DNA of 64,000 nt from Streptacidiphilus pinicola (GCF_003258295.1 NZ_QKYN01000022.1:1-64000); one strand, 5' to 3'; counted from the first letter of the stretch, positions 28,734 to 38,501 are shown. Notes: generated by a model from the sequence alone, not told the origin. A program made the numbers and translations.

Positions 28734-30494
28734 TCAGGAGGCGTTGCCGGTGACGGAGTTGCCCCACGCCGTCACGTGGTACGTGACGGCCGCGCCGCTC
28801 CAGAAGCGGACGGTGAGAGTGACCTGCGCGCCCTCCTTGATCCCCTTGAAGAAGTCGGGGGTGAGGGCGAGGGTGTTGTGCGCGTAGTCGGGGACGAAGT
28901 CGGTGTCGAAGCCCTGGAACGGCGTCCAGCTGTTCGCGCCGGCGTTGCTGCCGTCGGCGTAGTGGGCCTCGATGGTCGCCAGCACGTCACCGTGGAACTG
29001 CGCCGGGACGGTGAGGCCGCTGGTGCTGCCCGAGGCGCCGGACAGGACCGGGGTCGCGGAGGAGATGACGTTGATCTGCCACGGCGCCCCCGCCGAGAAC
29101 CGGGCCGTCAGCGTGGCGGCGACGCCGTAGCCGTGGTGCGCCGTCAGCCGGGCGAGCAGGGCCGGGGTGAGGGTGAGGCGGTTGCCGGAGAGTGTGTAGT
29201 CCCGGCCCTTGACCAGTGCGGTGTGGCCCTGGAACAGGCCTCGGAAGGCGGTGCCGTTCGGGTTGAGGATCAGGGTGCGGGCGGTGACGTGACCCGACGC
29301 CGGGACGAAGACCTGATCGCTGGAGGCGGTGCCGGAACGGGTGGTCCAGCCGTCCTTGATCTCCGCGAACAGGCCCGGGTCCCGCCACCGCAGGGTGGTG
29401 CGGTTCAGGTAGGCGCCGTTGTCCCACAGGAAGCCGGTGATGCCGTTGACCCGCTCCAGGTGGCCGATCTCCTCGAAGTACTTCAGCGCCTCGCCCCGTT
29501 CGACGATGTCCGGGTGGTTGATGTCGGGGTAGCTGAGCAGCCCGTACTCGCCGAGGATGGCGGGGATGCCCTTGGCGACGAACGTGTTGTGGATACGCGC
29601 GAAGACGGTGGTCATATCCCGCAGGCCGGTCGCGTCGAACCGGACCACGCCGGCGTTGTCCGAGCTGAACGGCCAGTAGCCGTAGTAGTGCAGGCTCGCG
29701 ATGATCCGGTCGTCGTGCAGCGAGGCGATGGTGGTCGCCAGGTCGTTCATCAGCGACTGGTCCGGCGTGTCGACGACGGTGGGCAGGACCAGGAAGCGCG
29801 TCGCGTTCGCGCCGCCCGACGCGCGCACGATCCGGTGGAACGAGGTGTTCAGCTCGTTGAGGAGGGCGGTCTTCTGGGCGTCCGACGCACCGGTGAAGGT
29901 GGGCTCGTTGACGCTCTCGAAAACCAGGTGGTCGGACTCGTCGCGGAACTGCGCGGCGATCTGCGTCCAGGTGGCGTCGTAGCGGGCCAGGACGCCGTCG
30001 TGGTCGGCGGGCATGGCGGAGATCCACTGCCAGGAGTCGTGGTGCACGTTGAGGACCACGTAGAAACCGTCCGCCAGCGCCCAGTTCACCACCTGCCTGA
30101 TCCGGGCGAAGTAGGCCGGGTCGATCGCCCAGCCGGGGCCGGAGCCCTGGTGGGCGCTCCAGGTGACGGGGATGCGGATGCTGCGGAAGCCCTGCGCGCG
30201 GATCGCGTCCAGCTGCGCCTTGGCGACCACCGGGTTGCCCCACGAGGTCTCGGCCGGGATGGCGTCCAGGCTGTTGCCCAGGTTCCAGCCGGGCTGCATC
30301 GCGGCCACTGCCGCCACGACGCCGGACGTCGCGTGGTTCACCGCCGCGGTCGCCGGGACGGGCGCGCCCCCGCTGGTCGCGCCGGACGCTGTGCCGTAGA
30401 CGAGCCCACCGGCGGCGATCAGCGCCACCGGGGTCCCCACCATCAGCCCGAGCTTATTGCGACGGTGCCGTGCGGCCTGGCGGATTGCCTTCAT
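28734..30494 (-). CDS. GH5 endo-beta-glucanase with CBM_X2 and CBM46
   Basis: A 586-residue secreted or membrane-anchored glucanase. Basic residues followed by a hydrophobic stretch (about 16-40) form an uncleaved or late-cleaved export signal. The GH5 barrel (about 60-385) contains GWNLGNSLDA, ESVNEPTF (acid/base Glu) and ILGEYGLLSY (nucleophile Glu). The remainder holds an Ig-like CBM_X2 (about 395-485) and a CBM46-like domain (about 490-586), an architecture known for GH5_4 enzymes acting on glucan or xyloglucan. The ATG has AAGGAC seven bases upstream. Confidence 0.9.
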   Translation of the reverse strand: MKAIRQAARHRRNKLGLMVGTPVALIAAGGLVYGTASGATSGGAPVPATAAVNHATSGVVAAVAAMQPGWNLGNSLDAIPAETSWGNPVVAKAQLDAIRAQGFRSIRIPVTWSAHQGSGPGWAIDPAYFARIRQVVNWALADGFYVVLNVHHDSWQWISAMPADHDGVLARYDATWTQIAAQFRDESDHLVFESVNEPTFTGASDAQKTALLNELNTSFHRIVRASGGANATRFLVLPTVVDTPDQSLMNDLATTIASLHDDRIIASLHYYGYWPFSSDNAGVVRFDATGLRDMTTVFARIHNTFVAKGIPAILGEYGLLSYPDINHPDIVERGEALKYFEEIGHLERVNGITGFLWDNGAYLNRTTLRWRDPGLFAEIKDGWTTRSGTASSDQVFVPASGHVTARTLILNPNGTAFRGLFQGHTALVKGRDYTLSGNRLTLTPALLARLTAHHGYGVAATLTARFSAGAPWQINVISSATPVLSGASGSTSGLTVPAQFHGDVLATIEAHYADGSNAGANSWTPFQGFDTDFVPDYAHNTLALTPDFFKGIKEGAQVTLTVRFWSGAAVTYHVTAWGNSVTGNAS

Positions 30495-30604
30495 CTCTCA
30501 GTCCTTCGTGACGAACGAACGTGATCCGCTCCCTTGTTGCCGCAGGGGGAGCGGAAGGTTGCTCGTGGGAAGGCAGAGATCGCGAAAGGGCGGTTCCTCG
30601 GATG

Positions 30605-31615
30605 TCAGCGCGGCGCGGGGGCGGAGCTGGAGCGCAGCGAGATGGGCGGGGTCAGCAGGATGTGGCGCGGGATGGTGTCGGGTGCGGCGATCCGCTCGAC
30701 GAGCAGTTCGACGGCCTGCGCTCCCATCTGTTGGGCCGGCACGTCGGCGGCCGTCAGCGGTGGGCGGAAGTCCTGGGCCCACTGGGCGGCGGCGACACCG
30801 ACGATGGACACGTCCCGGGGCACCCGCAGGCCGGCGTCCTCCAGCCCGTGCTGAACGCCGGGCAGCGCGGCCTCGTTGAGGGTGGCGATGCCGGTGACCT
30901 CCGGGTGCTCGGCACGGATCCGCTCGACGACGGAACGGCCGGAGGCGGCGTCGTCCCCGCACAGGTACGCGTAGCCGGCGATGCCGCGCTCGGCCACAGC
31001 GGCGCCGAACCCCTCCGCGGCGCGCAGCCCGGGCCCGTAGCCGGAGGCGACCAGCTCGGGCGAGCGGTTGACCAGCGCGACGGCGCTGTGCCCGAGGTCC
31101 GCCAGGTGGTGCACGCAGCGGCCGATGAGCGTGGCGTAGTCGACGTCGATCCAGCACATGCGGTCGGCCCGGGCGGTGTGGCCGATGCCGACGAACGGCA
31201 ACTCCTCGTCGAGAAGTCGCTCGACGCGGGCGTCCTGGACCCGGATCTCCATGACGATGGCTCCGTCGACGCGGCGCCCGGAGATCATCCGCTCGAAGGA
31301 GCGGTCGTGGTCCCCCCCGGAGGGTGACAGCAGCACGTCGAGGTCGACCTTGGCCGCGGCCTCGACCACGGCGGCGACGAAGTCGAGCTGCATGTGCGTC
31401 AGCCGGGCGGCGGCAGGGGGGATCACCAGGCCGATGGTGCGCGTGCGGCCCTCGGCCAGGGCGCGGGCGGCGGCGTTGGGCTTGTAGTCCAGTTCGTCGA
31501 TGACGTCCTGGATCCGCCGCCGGGTCGCCTCGGAGACCGGACGCTTGCCGGTCAGCGCGTACGAGACAGTGCTGCGGGACACGCCGGCGCGGCGTGCGAT
31601 CTCCCCGATGTTCAT
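30605..31615 (-). CDS. LacI-family sugar-responsive repressor
   Basis: A 336-residue LacI protein. The helix-turn-helix and hinge (1-60) read IGEIARRAGVSRSTVSYALTGKRPVSEATRRRI and YKPNAAARAL, followed by a periplasmic-binding-protein-like effector domain. The ATG at 31615 follows AGGAG with a 5-base gap. It is divergent from a CUT1 importer operon and flanked by clustered CGAACCGGTTCG palindromes, so it very likely represses both itself and the importer. The effector sugar is unknown. Confidence 0.9.
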   Translation of the reverse strand: MNIGEIARRAGVSRSTVSYALTGKRPVSEATRRRIQDVIDELDYKPNAAARALAEGRTRTIGLVIPPAAARLTHMQLDFVAAVVEAAAKVDLDVLLSPSGGDHDRSFERMISGRRVDGAIVMEIRVQDARVERLLDEELPFVGIGHTARADRMCWIDVDYATLIGRCVHHLADLGHSAVALVNRSPELVASGYGPGLRAAEGFGAAVAERGIAGYAYLCGDDAASGRSVVERIRAEHPEVTGIATLNEAALPGVQHGLEDAGLRVPRDVSIVGVAAAQWAQDFRPPLTAADVPAQQMGAQAVELLVERIAAPDTIPRHILLTPPISLRSSSAPAPR

Positions 31616-31650
31616 CGTGCTCCTGCCGCTCTGGCGTCGTCGATCCCTGG

Positions 31651-31685
31651 TCGAACCGTCGTCGAACCGTGGTCGAACCGGTTCG
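31651..31685. promoter_or_regulatory. three phased half-sites plus full operator upstream of LacI gene
   Basis: TCGAACCG occurs at 31651, 31662 and 31673, i.e. in direct repeat with an 11-base period. The last one is completed by GTTCG into a CGAACCGGTTCG palindrome (31674-31685). The array lies 36-70 bases upstream of the LacI start. The helical phasing suggests cooperative binding on one face of the DNA. Confidence 0.75.
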
Positions 31686-31770
31686 TCGAGCATAGCCCGG
31701 CCGACAACGGCGGTAAAGAAGCAGTTCTGCCCAACCTCTTGACGGTGGGCCTCGGCGTCCTTACGGTCCA

Positions 31771-31799
31771 GTCGAACCGGTTCGCCGAACCGGTTCGAC
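31771..31799. promoter_or_regulatory. tandem double operator upstream of CUT1 importer
   Basis: Two CGAACCGGTTCG palindromes (31773-31784 and 31786-31797) separated by one base. With the flanking GT/AC the whole 29 bases are palindromic about the C at 31785. It ends 21 bases before the binding-protein start codon, an ideal repressor position. Confidence 0.85.
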
Positions 31800-31820
31800 A
31801 GTCGAAGGGACCGACTCCGC

Positions 31821-33061
31821 ATGACCAGATCCGCGCGCCGCCTGGCCGCCGTCTCGCTCGCCGTCGTCGTGGCCGCGTCGGCCGCGGCCTGCTCCACCCC
31901 CGCGGCCTCCACCGCGTCCAGCTCCGGTTCCACCGGCACCTACGCGGTCTGGGACCCGTACCCACAGTTCGACGCCGGCTCCGCCTGGGCCAAGCTGCTG
32001 GACACCTGCGGCACCCAGGCCGGAGTGACGGTCAAGCGGACCGCCTACGACACCTCGGACCTGACGAACAAGACGCTGCTGGCCGCTCAGCAGGGCGCCT
32101 CACCGGACGTGCTGATCGTCGACAACCCCGTCGTGTCCACCCTGGCCGACGCCGGGGTGCTGACCACCACCGCCGACAACAAGGTCGACACCTCCGCCGT
32201 CCAGCCCAACCTGCTCGCCGCGGGCCAGGGGGGCGGCAAGACGTACGGCATCCCGATCGGCGCCAACACGCTCGCCTGTACTACAACAAGGCGGTCCTCA
32301 AGGCCGCCGGGGTGGACATCACCCAGGTCAAGGACTGGGCCTCGCTCACGGCCGCGCTGGCGAAGGTGAAGGCCGCGGGCAAGAAGGGCATCACCTTCTC
32401 CGCGATCGGCACCGAGGAGGGCAGCTTCCAGTTCCTGCCCTGGTTCTGGGGCTCCGGCGCGCAGCTGACGAAGCTGGACTCCGCCCAGGCCACAGCGGCG
32501 CTCTCGCTCTGGAACGGTTGGCTCAAGGACGGCTACGCACCCAACTCGGTGCTGCAGAACACCCAGACCACCAGCTGGCAGGAGTTCGCCACCGGCGACT
32601 TCGCCTTCGCCGAGAACGGGACGTGGCAGCTCGCCAACGCCAAGAAGGCGGGCTTCGACTACGGCATCATCCCGATCCCCGGCCAGTCCGGCGGCACCGC
32701 GCCGGCGCCGACCGGCGGTGAGTTCGTCACCGTGCCCGCGCAGAAGGACACCGGCCGGTACACCGTCTCGGACAAGATCGTCACCTGCCTGACCAGCGCC
32801 GCGAACGCCGTCGCCACCGACACCACGCTGTCCTACATCGGCGCCACCGACGCCGTGCAGGGCCAGCAGGCTTCGACCGACCCCGAGTTGCAGGTGTGGA
32901 TCCAGGCCGTCAAGGCCGCCAAGGGCCGCACCAGTGACGACCTCGGCACCAAGTACCCCAAGATCTCCGAGCAGCTGTGGGGAGCCGTCCAGAACACCCT
33001 CAGCGGCTCGAAGTCCCCACAGGCCGCGCTCGCCGCCGCGCAGAGCGCCGCCGGTCAGTGA
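31821..33061 (+). pseudogene. CUT1 sugar-binding lipoprotein gene, frameshifted
   Basis: An extracellular solute-binding protein of the CUT1 type, broken into two frames. The first frame begins with a lipoprotein leader (ASAAAC lipobox, Cys24) and runs to GIPIGANTLA. The family sequence continues in another frame from LYYNKAVLKAAGVDITQ to the stop at 33061. The shift is at about 32275, where GCCTG appears in place of an expected GCNCTG, i.e. one missing base. It is followed after 10 bases by the first permease gene. Either the importer has lost its binding protein, or the base is missing only in this assembly; the rest of the gene shows no decay, which favours an error or a very recent mutation. 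Confidence 0.85.
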
Positions 33062-33071
33062 GGCACCGGCC

Positions 33072-34037
33072 ATGACCGTCCTCATGACGCAGCGGCGCCG
33101 CGCGACCGGCTCGGCGGGGTCCGCGTCCCCGCCGTCCACGCTCCGGCGCCCCAAAGCCCCCGAACGGTTGGCGGCCTGGGGGTTCCTCGCCCCGGTCGTC
33201 AGCTACCTGGTGCTGTTCTACGCCTACCCGCTCTACCGCAACCTGGACCTGAGCCTGCGCGACTACACGGTGCGGTCGTTCGTCCAGGGCGACGCCCCGT
33301 TCAGCGGCCTGGCCAACTACCGTGCCGTCTTCGCCGACCCGACGTTCGTCCCCGCCCTGGTGCACACGCTGGTGTTCACCGCGCTGTCGCTGCTGGTCCA
33401 GTACGCCGCCGGGCTGGCGCTGGCCGTCTTCTTCAACCAGAACTTCCGGCTCTCCGCCACGCTGCGGGCACTGTTCCTGGTGCCGTGGCTGCTGCCGCTG
33501 ATCGTCTCCGCGTCCACCTGGGCGTGGATGCTCAACAGCGACTCGGGCGTGGTCAACGCCGTGCTGCACTGGTTCGGCGTCGGGCCCGTCGACTGGCTCA
33601 CCTCGCCGCAGTGGTCGCTGGCCTCGGTCGTGATCGCGAACATCTGGATCGGCATCCCGTTCAACCTGGTCGTGCTCTACAGCGGCCTGCAGGCCATCCC
33701 GGCCGGCCTGTACGAGGCGGCAGCGGTGGACGGGGCGAGCGCCTGGCAGCGGTTCTGGCGGATCACCTTCCCGCTGCTGCGTCCGGTCTCGGCGATCACC
33801 CTGCTGCTGGGCCTGATCTACACGCTCAAGGTCTTCGACATCATCTGGATCATGACCAGGGGCGGTCCGAGCGACTCCTCGACCACACTCGCGACCTGGT
33901 CCTACCGGTTGGGCTTCGGCAGCCCGCTCCCGCAGTTCGGCCCGGGCGCGGCGGTCGGCAACCTGCTGGTCGTCATAGCCCTGGCCTTCGGCCTGCTCTA
34001 CATCCGCCTGCAGCGCCGGCAACAGGAGGCGACATGA
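33072..34037 (+). CDS. ABC sugar transporter permease 1 (CUT1, MalF type)
   Basis: A 321-residue MalF/UgpA-type permease with six hydrophobic segments: FLAPVVSYLVLFYAYPL opens the first, and the EAA loop is YEAAAVDGASAWQRFWRITFPLLRP. The ATG at 33072 is 10 bases after the binding-protein stop. It is coupled to permease 2 by an ATGA overlap. No ATPase gene is encoded in this operon; CUT1 systems in streptomycetes commonly share the MsiK ATPase, so that is likely here. Confidence 0.92.
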   Translation: MTVLMTQRRRATGSAGSASPPSTLRRPKAPERLAAWGFLAPVVSYLVLFYAYPLYRNLDLSLRDYTVRSFVQGDAPFSGLANYRAVFADPTFVPALVHTLVFTALSLLVQYAAGLALAVFFNQNFRLSATLRALFLVPWLLPLIVSASTWAWMLNSDSGVVNAVLHWFGVGPVDWLTSPQWSLASVVIANIWIGIPFNLVVLYSGLQAIPAGLYEAAAVDGASAWQRFWRITFPLLRPVSAITLLLGLIYTLKVFDIIWIMTRGGPSDSSTTLATWSYRLGFGSPLPQFGPGAAVGNLLVVIALAFGLLYIRLQRRQQEAT

Positions 34038-34855
34038 GACGCGACCTCGCCCGCCGCGCGAAGACCGCACTCGGTCTGGTGCTCACCGCGCTCATGCTCT
34101 TCCCGGTCTACTGGATGGTCAACGCCTCCTTCACCCGCGACCAGGACCTGCGCCGGACCCCGCCCAGCTGGTTCCCTTTGCACGGCACGCTGGAGGGCTA
34201 CCGCGCCGTCCTGCGCGACCAGCTCCCGTACCTGGCCACCAGTCTGGTCGTCGCGGTCGGCACCGCCGCGCTGACCGTCGCCCTGTCCGCTCCGGCCGGC
34301 CACGCGCTGGCCAAGCTGCGCCCGCGCGGCGGCGGGGTGCTCGGATTCGTGCTGCTGGTCGCCCAGATGATCCCCGGGATCATCATGGCGATGGGCTTCT
34401 ACGCCATCTACCTCAGCGCCGGCATGCTCCAGTCGATCGGTGGACTGATCGTCGCCGACTCGACGCTCGCGGTGCCCTTCGGGGTGCTGATCTGCACGGC
34501 GTTCATGTCCGGCATCCCCGGCGAGCTGCTCCAGGCGGCCCGCACCGACGGGGCCGGACCGCTGCGGACCTTCTGGTCGATCGTGCTTCCGATGAGCCGC
34601 AACGCGCTGGTCACCGTCTCGCTGTTCGCGTTCCTGTGGGCGTGGTCCGACTTCGTCTTCGCCAGCACCCTGGACGGCGGCGGCGCCTACGAGCCGATCA
34701 CCCTCGGCATCTACCACTACATCGGCAACAACAACCAGCAGTGGAACGCCATCATGGCCACCGCCGTGGTCGCCTCGCTGCCCGCCGCCGTCATCCTCGT
34801 CCTCGCCCAGCGCTATGTCGCCGCGGGCGTGACCGCCGGGGCCGTCAAGGACTGA
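34034..34855 (+). CDS. ABC sugar transporter permease 2 (CUT1, MalG type)
   Basis: A 273-residue MalG/UgpE-type permease with six hydrophobic segments and the EAA loop LLQAARTDGAGPLRTFWSIVLP. The start overlaps the stop of permease 1 by four bases, and AGGAGG lies inside the end of permease 1. It pairs with permease 1 to form the membrane channel. The gap to the downstream hydrolase gene is only 29 bases. Confidence 0.92.
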   Translation: MRRDLARRAKTALGLVLTALMLFPVYWMVNASFTRDQDLRRTPPSWFPLHGTLEGYRAVLRDQLPYLATSLVVAVGTAALTVALSAPAGHALAKLRPRGGGVLGFVLLVAQMIPGIIMAMGFYAIYLSAGMLQSIGGLIVADSTLAVPFGVLICTAFMSGIPGELLQAARTDGAGPLRTFWSIVLPMSRNALVTVSLFAFLWAWSDFVFASTLDGGGAYEPITLGIYHYIGNNNQQWNAIMATAVVASLPAAVILVLAQRYVAAGVTAGAVKD

Positions 34856-34884
34856 CACCCCATCACAGAAGCGAGTAACCCCTG

Positions 34885-36591
34885 ATGACCGACGCCTCCG
34901 GCGGCCCGGCCTTCTCCCTCCACGAGATCCCGTTCAGCCACCACGGCTCCTGGTTCGACATCTCACCCGTGATCGGGGAGCACACCTACGCGGAGGACCT
35001 GCACCTGGTCTCGCACCAGAACGGCATGCACCCGGTGCTGCGGCTCACTCCGCCGGCCGGCGCCCACTGGCAGGCCACACCGGGCCAGTTGAGCTGGGTC
35101 TCCGAGGCGGGCCGGATCGACCTGGCCTACGAGACGCCGGACACGCTGCGGCTGCGTGGTCGCGGCCTCGGCCTGCGCCTCACCGCCGTGGCGCCCGTGC
35201 TGACGCCGTTCAGCGGGACGTACCTCTACCGCGACCCGGTCGACGGCGCGTTCACGTTCACCTCCTACGAGACCGGCCGTCGCTACCGGCTGACGGTGCT
35301 GACCGGCGCGGTTCAGGCCACCGGGGTCGAGGCGCTGGGGGAGGGGGAGCGGGGCGTGCTGCTGGACGGCGAGTGGGAGGCCGCCATCGAGGAACTGGAC
35401 AGCGCGCGGGAGCCGTACTCCTCGACCGCCGCCTTCGAGAAGATCGTCGCCTCCGCCGGCGCCGCGTTCGCGGACTTCGTCGACGCGATCGCGCCCTGGC
35501 GCACCGCCGGGACCCCGGCCGCGGACCTGGCCGCCTACGTGCTGTGGTCCGCGACCGTCCGTCCGGCCGGACTGGTCGGGCGGCCCGCCGTGCTGATGTC
35601 CAAGCACTGGATGGACAAGGTCTGGAGCTGGGACCACTGCTTCAACGCGCTCGCCCTCGCGGCGGGTGCGCCCGAACTCGCCCTGGACCAGTTCCTGCTG
35701 CCCTTCGACCACCAGGACGAGAGCGGCGCCCTGCCGGACTCCGTCACCCACTCCGAGGTCCTGTACAACTTCGTCAAGCCGCCCATCCACGGCTGGACAC
35801 TGCGCCTGCTGCGCGAGCGCCTTCCGGAACCGCTGTCGTCGGGCGAACTCTCGCTGATCTACCGGAGCCTGGCCGCGTGGACCCGGTTCTGGCTGCGGCT
35901 GCGGCGCGCACCGGGCAGCGCGCTGGCGCACTACCAGCACGGCAACGACAGCGGCTGGGACAACGCCACCGTTTTCGACGCCGGTCGGATCGTCGTCAGC
36001 CCCGACCTGGCCGCCTTCCTGACCCTCCAGCTGGGCGAACTCGCGGCCACGGCCGCCGAGCTGGGCCGTCCCGACGAGGCCGTCGAGTGGAGCCGAGCGG
36101 CGGCGGACATGCACCAGGCCCTGTTCGCGGAGCTCTGGGACGGCGAACGCTTCCTCGCCCGGAGCGCGGACACCGGTGAGCCGCGCGCCACCGCGAGCCT
36201 GCTCCACCTGCTGGTGGTCGTGCTGGGTGCCGACCTTCCGCCCGAGGCGAGAGCGGTGCTCTCCCAGCAGATCAGCGCTCATCTCACCGCGTTCGGGCTG
36301 GCCACCGAACACCCCGACTCGCCCCACTACCAGCAGGACGGCTACTGGCGCGGACCCATCTGGGCCCCGGCCACCGTCCTCGTCGAGGACGGCCTGCGCC
36401 GCGCCGGACACACCGCCCTGGCCGACGAGATCAGCGCGCGCTTTCTCGCGCTGTGCGAACGGTCGGGCTTCGCCGAGAACTTCGACGCGCTGAGCGGCGA
36501 AGGCCTGCGCGACCGCGCCTACACCTGGACCGCCGCCGCCTACCTGCTGCTCGCGGAGGCGGCCGCCCGCCGCAGCCGCGCCGCCGACTGA
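34885..36591 (+). CDS. cytosolic (alpha/alpha)6-barrel glycosidase, MGH1/GH63-like
   Basis: A 568-residue protein without signal peptide. After an N-terminal beta-rich region (about 1-190), the second half has repeated helical motifs of clan GH-G type glycosidases: KHWMDKVWSWDHCFNALAL, HQDESGALPDSV, GNDSGWDNATVF and YWRGPIWAPATVLVEDGL. Proteins of this class are usually annotated as amylo-alpha-1,6-glucosidase, GH63 or mannosylglycerate-hydrolase-like. Its place directly behind the importer genes suggests it splits the imported oligosaccharide. Substrate and exact family are uncertain. Confidence 0.75.
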   Translation: MTDASGGPAFSLHEIPFSHHGSWFDISPVIGEHTYAEDLHLVSHQNGMHPVLRLTPPAGAHWQATPGQLSWVSEAGRIDLAYETPDTLRLRGRGLGLRLTAVAPVLTPFSGTYLYRDPVDGAFTFTSYETGRRYRLTVLTGAVQATGVEALGEGERGVLLDGEWEAAIEELDSAREPYSSTAAFEKIVASAGAAFADFVDAIAPWRTAGTPAADLAAYVLWSATVRPAGLVGRPAVLMSKHWMDKVWSWDHCFNALALAAGAPELALDQFLLPFDHQDESGALPDSVTHSEVLYNFVKPPIHGWTLRLLRERLPEPLSSGELSLIYRSLAAWTRFWLRLRRAPGSALAHYQHGNDSGWDNATVFDAGRIVVSPDLAAFLTLQLGELAATAAELGRPDEAVEWSRAAADMHQALFAELWDGERFLARSADTGEPRATASLLHLLVVVLGADLPPEARAVLSQQISAHLTAFGLATEHPDSPHYQQDGYWRGPIWAPATVLVEDGLRRAGHTALADEISARFLALCERSGFAENFDALSGEGLRDRAYTWTAAAYLLLAEAAARRSRAAD

Positions 36592-36683
36592 CGGACCGAG
36601 CGCACCGAGCTAAGCCGCCGATCACAACCCCGAGCCGCACCACCCCGCATCGCACCATCCCTGCCACCCGGAGGAGATCCGAC

Positions 36684-38501
36684 ATGCACCTGCCCCGAAA
36701 GGCCGCGGCACTCGCCTGCGCCCTGGCCGCCGCCGTCGCGGCACCGCTCACCGCAGCCCCCGCACACGCGGCCGACACCTCGGTGACGGTCGACTTCGCC
36801 ACCGCCGGAGGCGCCCCCACCTACCACGCCTCCGGCACCCTCTACGGGATGACCCCGGACGGGTCGCTGCCGCAGGACCACTTCTACAAGGACATCAAGT
36901 GGCACCTCGAGCGGGCCGGCGGCGCCCAGCTCAACAACGGCGGATACGCCACCAGCCTCGCCGACTACCAGACCCGCTGGGCCGCCACCCTCGCCCAGTA
37001 CAAGCGCACCGCCGCCCTCGGCGGCACCTTCGTCCTGCTCCCGCACGACCTGTGGGGCGCCGACGGCACCACCAACCAGGCCTTCCCCGGCGACAACGGC
37101 GACTGGACCACCTTCGACAACTTCCTGAACCAACTCTTCTCCGACGTCAAGGCCAACCACATGACGGTGGAGTGGGACCTGTGGAACGAGCCGGACGGGA
37201 GCGGCTTCTGGGCGCGCACGCAGACCCAGTACCTGCAGATGTGGTCCCGCTTCTACAGCGCGGTCCGGGCGGACTTCCCCGGCCAGCTCATCGTCGGCCC
37301 CAGCATGGCCGGCCAGCCCACCTCCGGCAACGGCTGGTGGAACACCTACCTCGACTACGTGAAGACCAACAACGACGCCCCCGACATCTACAGCTGGCAC
37401 GATGAGCCGGCCGATCCCGTCCCCGGAGCCGCGAGCGCTGACTCCACGCTCGCCGCGCACGGTCTGACCACCACCCGCCCGTTCCAGATCAACGAGTACG
37501 GGGCCCTGTCGCAGCAGAACCCCGGCGGCGGCGCCTGGTTCATCGGCCGCCTGGAGCGCGCCGGAGCCGACGGGCTGCGCGGCAACTGGGGCTCCGGCAG
37601 CGGGCTCCACGACGACGAGGCCAACCTGCTGACCAAGAACAGCGCCGGGCAGTACCTGCCGCTCGGCGAGTGGTTCACGTACCGCTACTACGGCTCCCAG
37701 ACCGGCAACATCGTCAACCTCGTCCCCGGCAACGGCATCGACGGCCTGGCCACCAAGGACAACGCCGCCGGCAATGCCAAGATCCTGCTCGGCTCCGACG
37801 GCAACACCGGCAACGTCACCGTCAACCTCACCGGCCTGAACACCACTTCGGTCGTGCAGAACGGCCAGGTCCGCGCCGTCGTCCAGCGCGTCCCCGACAA
37901 CAACGGCGCCGCGGTCGAGGGCCCCGTCACGATCGCCGACACCACCCTGACGGTCAGCGACAACGCCGCCTCGGTGACCATCCCCTACACCGACGCCAAG
38001 GACGGCTACACCGTCACCCTGCTGCCGCCGTCCGACGGCACCGTCTCCACCGTGGCCGTCAGCGAGAACAGCGGGCAGTGCCTGGACGACGCCAACCTCT
38101 CCACCAGCGCCGGTACGCAGTACCAGCAGTACGACTGCGAGGGCGGCTACCAGCAGATGCTCGACCTCAAGCCGGTGGCCGGCAAGCCCGCCACCTACAC
38201 CGTCGTCAACGAGCTCAGCGGCCTGTGCCTGGACGTCTCTGGCGCCTCCACCGCCGACGGCGCGGCGGTCATCCAGTGGACCTGCAGTGGACAGCCCAAC
38301 CAGCAGTTCACCCTCCGGGCGGTCACCGCGCTCGGCAACAGCCAGGACTACCAGCTCGTCGCCGCCCACAGCGGCAAGTGCGTCGACGTCACCGGCGTCT
38401 CCACCGCGCCGCACGCGCTGATCCACCAGTGGACCTGCGACACCGGCAGCACCCTGAGCACCAAGACCAACCAGATCTGGCGCCTCCTCGGCAAGAACTG
38501 A
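36684..38501 (+). CDS. secreted clan GH-A glycosidase (GH39-like) with ricin-type CBM13
   Basis: A 605-residue secreted protein: signal peptide 1-29 (AAPAHAAD), a catalytic (beta/alpha)8-type region to about 430, and a CBM13 trefoil (about 450-605) with three CLD motifs. WDLWNEPDGSGFW supplies the likely acid/base Glu and QINEYGALSQ the likely nucleophile Glu, as in clan GH-A; the overall pattern resembles GH39 xylosidase/arabinosidase-like proteins. GGAGGAG precedes the ATG. It is 92 bases downstream of the importer-linked hydrolase and may be cotranscribed, supplying substrate for uptake. Confidence 0.75.
   Translation: MHLPRKAAALACALAAAVAAPLTAAPAHAADTSVTVDFATAGGAPTYHASGTLYGMTPDGSLPQDHFYKDIKWHLERAGGAQLNNGGYATSLADYQTRWAATLAQYKRTAALGGTFVLLPHDLWGADGTTNQAFPGDNGDWTTFDNFLNQLFSDVKANHMTVEWDLWNEPDGSGFWARTQTQYLQMWSRFYSAVRADFPGQLIVGPSMAGQPTSGNGWWNTYLDYVKTNNDAPDIYSWHDEPADPVPGAASADSTLAAHGLTTTRPFQINEYGALSQQNPGGGAWFIGRLERAGADGLRGNWGSGSGLHDDEANLLTKNSAGQYLPLGEWFTYRYYGSQTGNIVNLVPGNGIDGLATKDNAAGNAKILLGSDGNTGNVTVNLTGLNTTSVVQNGQVRAVVQRVPDNNGAAVEGPVTIADTTLTVSDNAASVTIPYTDAKDGYTVTLLPPSDGTVSTVAVSENSGQCLDDANLSTSAGTQYQQYDCEGGYQQMLDLKPVAGKPATYTVVNELSGLCLDVSGASTADGAAVIQWTCSGQPNQQFTLRAVTALGNSQDYQLVAAHSGKCVDVTGVSTAPHALIHQWTCDTGSTLSTKTNQIWRLLGKN

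Noticed and set aside
30505-30515. TTCGT-G-ACGAA inverted repeat upstream of the GH5 gene
   Set aside because: It overlaps the ribosome-binding site and is too short, with no second copy, to call an operator.
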